Source of the DNA: Pycnopodia helianthoides
Lineage: Eukaryota > Echinodermata > Asteroidea > Forcipulatida > Asteriidae
NCBI GenBank assembly: GCA_032158295.1
Contig: CM063256.1
Span: 4,760,034-4,824,033 of the forward strand
Direction of reading: 5' to 3'
DNA: 64,000 bases
The translations under genes and the position numbers were made by a program. The notes under the pieces are model-generated. The model had not been told where the DNA came from. It ran no database searches and worked only from the letters and a program-made list of their open reading frames with translations. Shown here one piece after another: positions 62,186 through 64,000 of this stretch (its first letter is position 1; every line of letters begins with the position of its first letter).

Positions 62186-64000
62186 CTTTTAGTGCTTAGA
62201 TTTTCAAGAAATACTAGTCTTTAAAACTATGAAATATTTCAACATCAAATAGGAATTTTCTCAAAACATGGAATTTTGGCTTAGTAAAAAATGGTGACAA
62301 TATTATCATTATCAACCATGAGGGGTGTCTGGATTTGTAAACCCTCCTCCTGTATATATTTAGCACACACTGATTTATCTGTAGTAAGCATTGGACCTGA
62401 ACAGTTTGTTGATAAATCTGTTACCAGTAGATTTGGACACCATGTTTCCAGACTGGCACCTTGGTCACTTCAAATTATTTCATTCCCAATGCTATCCATA
62501 GTTTGAAATTATTGAAATAAAAAACACAGACAGGACAAGATTTGATTTAAAGTAAGTAATGGTAGAAAGGGTTCCTTAAAATATTGCTGCCTAAAAATTT
62601 CACCGTTTAAAAAAAAATGAGTAAAACAATAGTTTTTATCATGCGTAATCACGCGTAATAAAAACTTGATGTTTGAAAAAACAGAAAACACATTTAAGGT
62701 CTCTTTTCGCTAATTTCTTGTGACCTCGATGACCAATTGAGCTCAAACTCTCACAGGTTCGTTTGTTCATGCATATGTTGAATCACACAAAATGGGGACA
62801 CTGCATTTGAGCTGTTACCAAAAGTGTACATGTACAATACCTTTAAAATAGAGAATAAAAGTACTCCCATCACAGGTTTATCTTTTTATTTCCCACTGTG
62901 CTTGTTATCAGTGCAATGACTTCAACCTGCACAGCTTGCTATTGTATGTTGTCTGTTGGATGAAAGTGGCAAACTTCCTGTTCTCCAGTAAGCAATTATC
63001 TTGTCCTCTCTGTGTTTTGTGTTTCAATTATTTCTAACCCTAAGCAGCCTGTCTTGTAATCATTCAGTAACACTGGATTATATCTGTAGCTCATAATCAT
63101 CATAAGTTCATATTCATAATTTATATATTGGCTTTTTCTGGGGGGTTTTCTTTAGAATATACAAGTTTCAAAATTTTCAATTGCCTTGTGTTTTTTGGAA
63201 CTATGGCAAATTTGTTTGTGTTAAAAAAAAGATGTGCATTGATGGAAGCTGTAACATACTCATTAATTATTTATTATTAAGTGCAATCATTGTGATTTGA
63301 AGAAAAGTGTCCTGCATTTATCCAAAGAGAAAAACAAATGGAACAAGGGGAGGCTTGAGTCACATACTGATTTACATTCCATAGTTTCTTGACTAGTTAT
63401 ATATAAAGTGAAGCAATGAGTTCTACCAACACTAAAATAAAACTTCATTGACTTCTGTTTGTATTCCCAGTGGATCGAACGATAAGACCTTGCTTGCTCC
63501 TGGAAAGTTGTCCCCCATAAAAAAGGTACTCAAAATTTCTGAAAACTTTCTTTTTAAAAGTGCAATAAAAACGGCTTTGCCCTATAATTGATTGAACGCC
63601 CACACACAGCTTCTCTGCTTTATTAGTGTTTTTCAAAATTTACTCATGAGTCTAAGAGTCAGGTTTACTCAGTTTCATCACCTTCCTCTCTCCATGTATA
63701 GTTTAGTCAACAAAGGAGCAAGTTAAAAATACCTCTTACTGTAAAGGTCTAACTGTGATGGACAACCATTGTTTGGATTTGGATGAGTTGCCAGGCAGTG
63801 GTTTATTCAATCTACACTGTCCAGTCATCCACACTTATAACACACACATGGAATTGTTCTTCTTCTATGCTAATTGTTCAGCTAAGCAAATCTGCAAGAA
63901 TGACGTTTCGCATCATCACCATAGGAAAGTAAACAGAAGACAGTGTGTGATGACATTTAGCTATTGGTTGTGCTTCTGCAAACATTAGCGTCAATGCATT
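62186..64000. other. Spacer with weak exon candidates
   Basis: 62700-62848 is a partial copy of the 13907-14284 MITE. Two + strand exon-like segments, 62912-62989 and 63471-63525, have good splice signals but do not join in frame with each other (see findings). Nothing else supported. Confidence 0.5.

Overview
This is animal nuclear DNA: GT-AG introns, 70 to 330 bp coding exons separated by introns of up to 3.6 kb, AT-rich spacers and many short transposons. The repeats (a tRNA-Leu-like SINE, a tRNA-Lys-like SINE, TTAA-flanked MITEs, and a 'missing-flank' repeat rich in CTTAAGCA/GCTTAGCA) look like echinoderm sequence to me, most likely a sea star. That assignment rests on recall of repeat style and was not searched.

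Region 1 (1-24480, + strand) holds the 3' half of one gene, the orthologue of ARFGEF1/ARFGEF2 (BIG1/BIG2). The product is the large brefeldin-A-inhibited Sec7 exchange factor that activates ARF GTPases at the trans-Golgi and endosomes. I placed 21 exons. Their phases all agree and give 1077 codons plus a stop, starting inside the Sec7 domain just before the glutamic finger and ending at a TGA at 24478-24480. Splicing is unclear at three places: the exon 2 donor (a possible one-base deletion), the exon 13 acceptor (a 16-codon optional segment), and the exon 15 end (its donor is triplicated in a 98-bp tandem array). The introns carry a nested LINE-in-MITE insertion, several SINEs, LINE relics, and fold-back, hAT-like and TTAA MITEs.

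Region 2 (24481-41945) is the 3' flank. It begins with a minisatellite 25 bases after the stop codon and then holds only repeats and candidate poly(A) signals. No protein gene is visible for about 17 kb.

Region 3 (41946-55377, - strand) holds the 3' end of a second, convergent gene. Four exons encode a very acidic Glu/Ala/Pro/Thr-rich protein tail that I cannot assign to a family. Every internal junction is phase 1, so each internal exon can be skipped without a frame change, and one exon can end in its own stop codon.

Region 4 (55378-64000) has no convincing exon. It contains a SINE, a probable Penelope-like element remnant with a hammerhead-like core (60779-60825), a fold-back MITE, and two weak + strand exon candidates.

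I found no clear new multi-gene system. The most useful leads are the splice ambiguities in ARFGEF, the modular acidic-tail gene, the ribozyme-like remnant, and the small palindromic element with CTCF-like cores.
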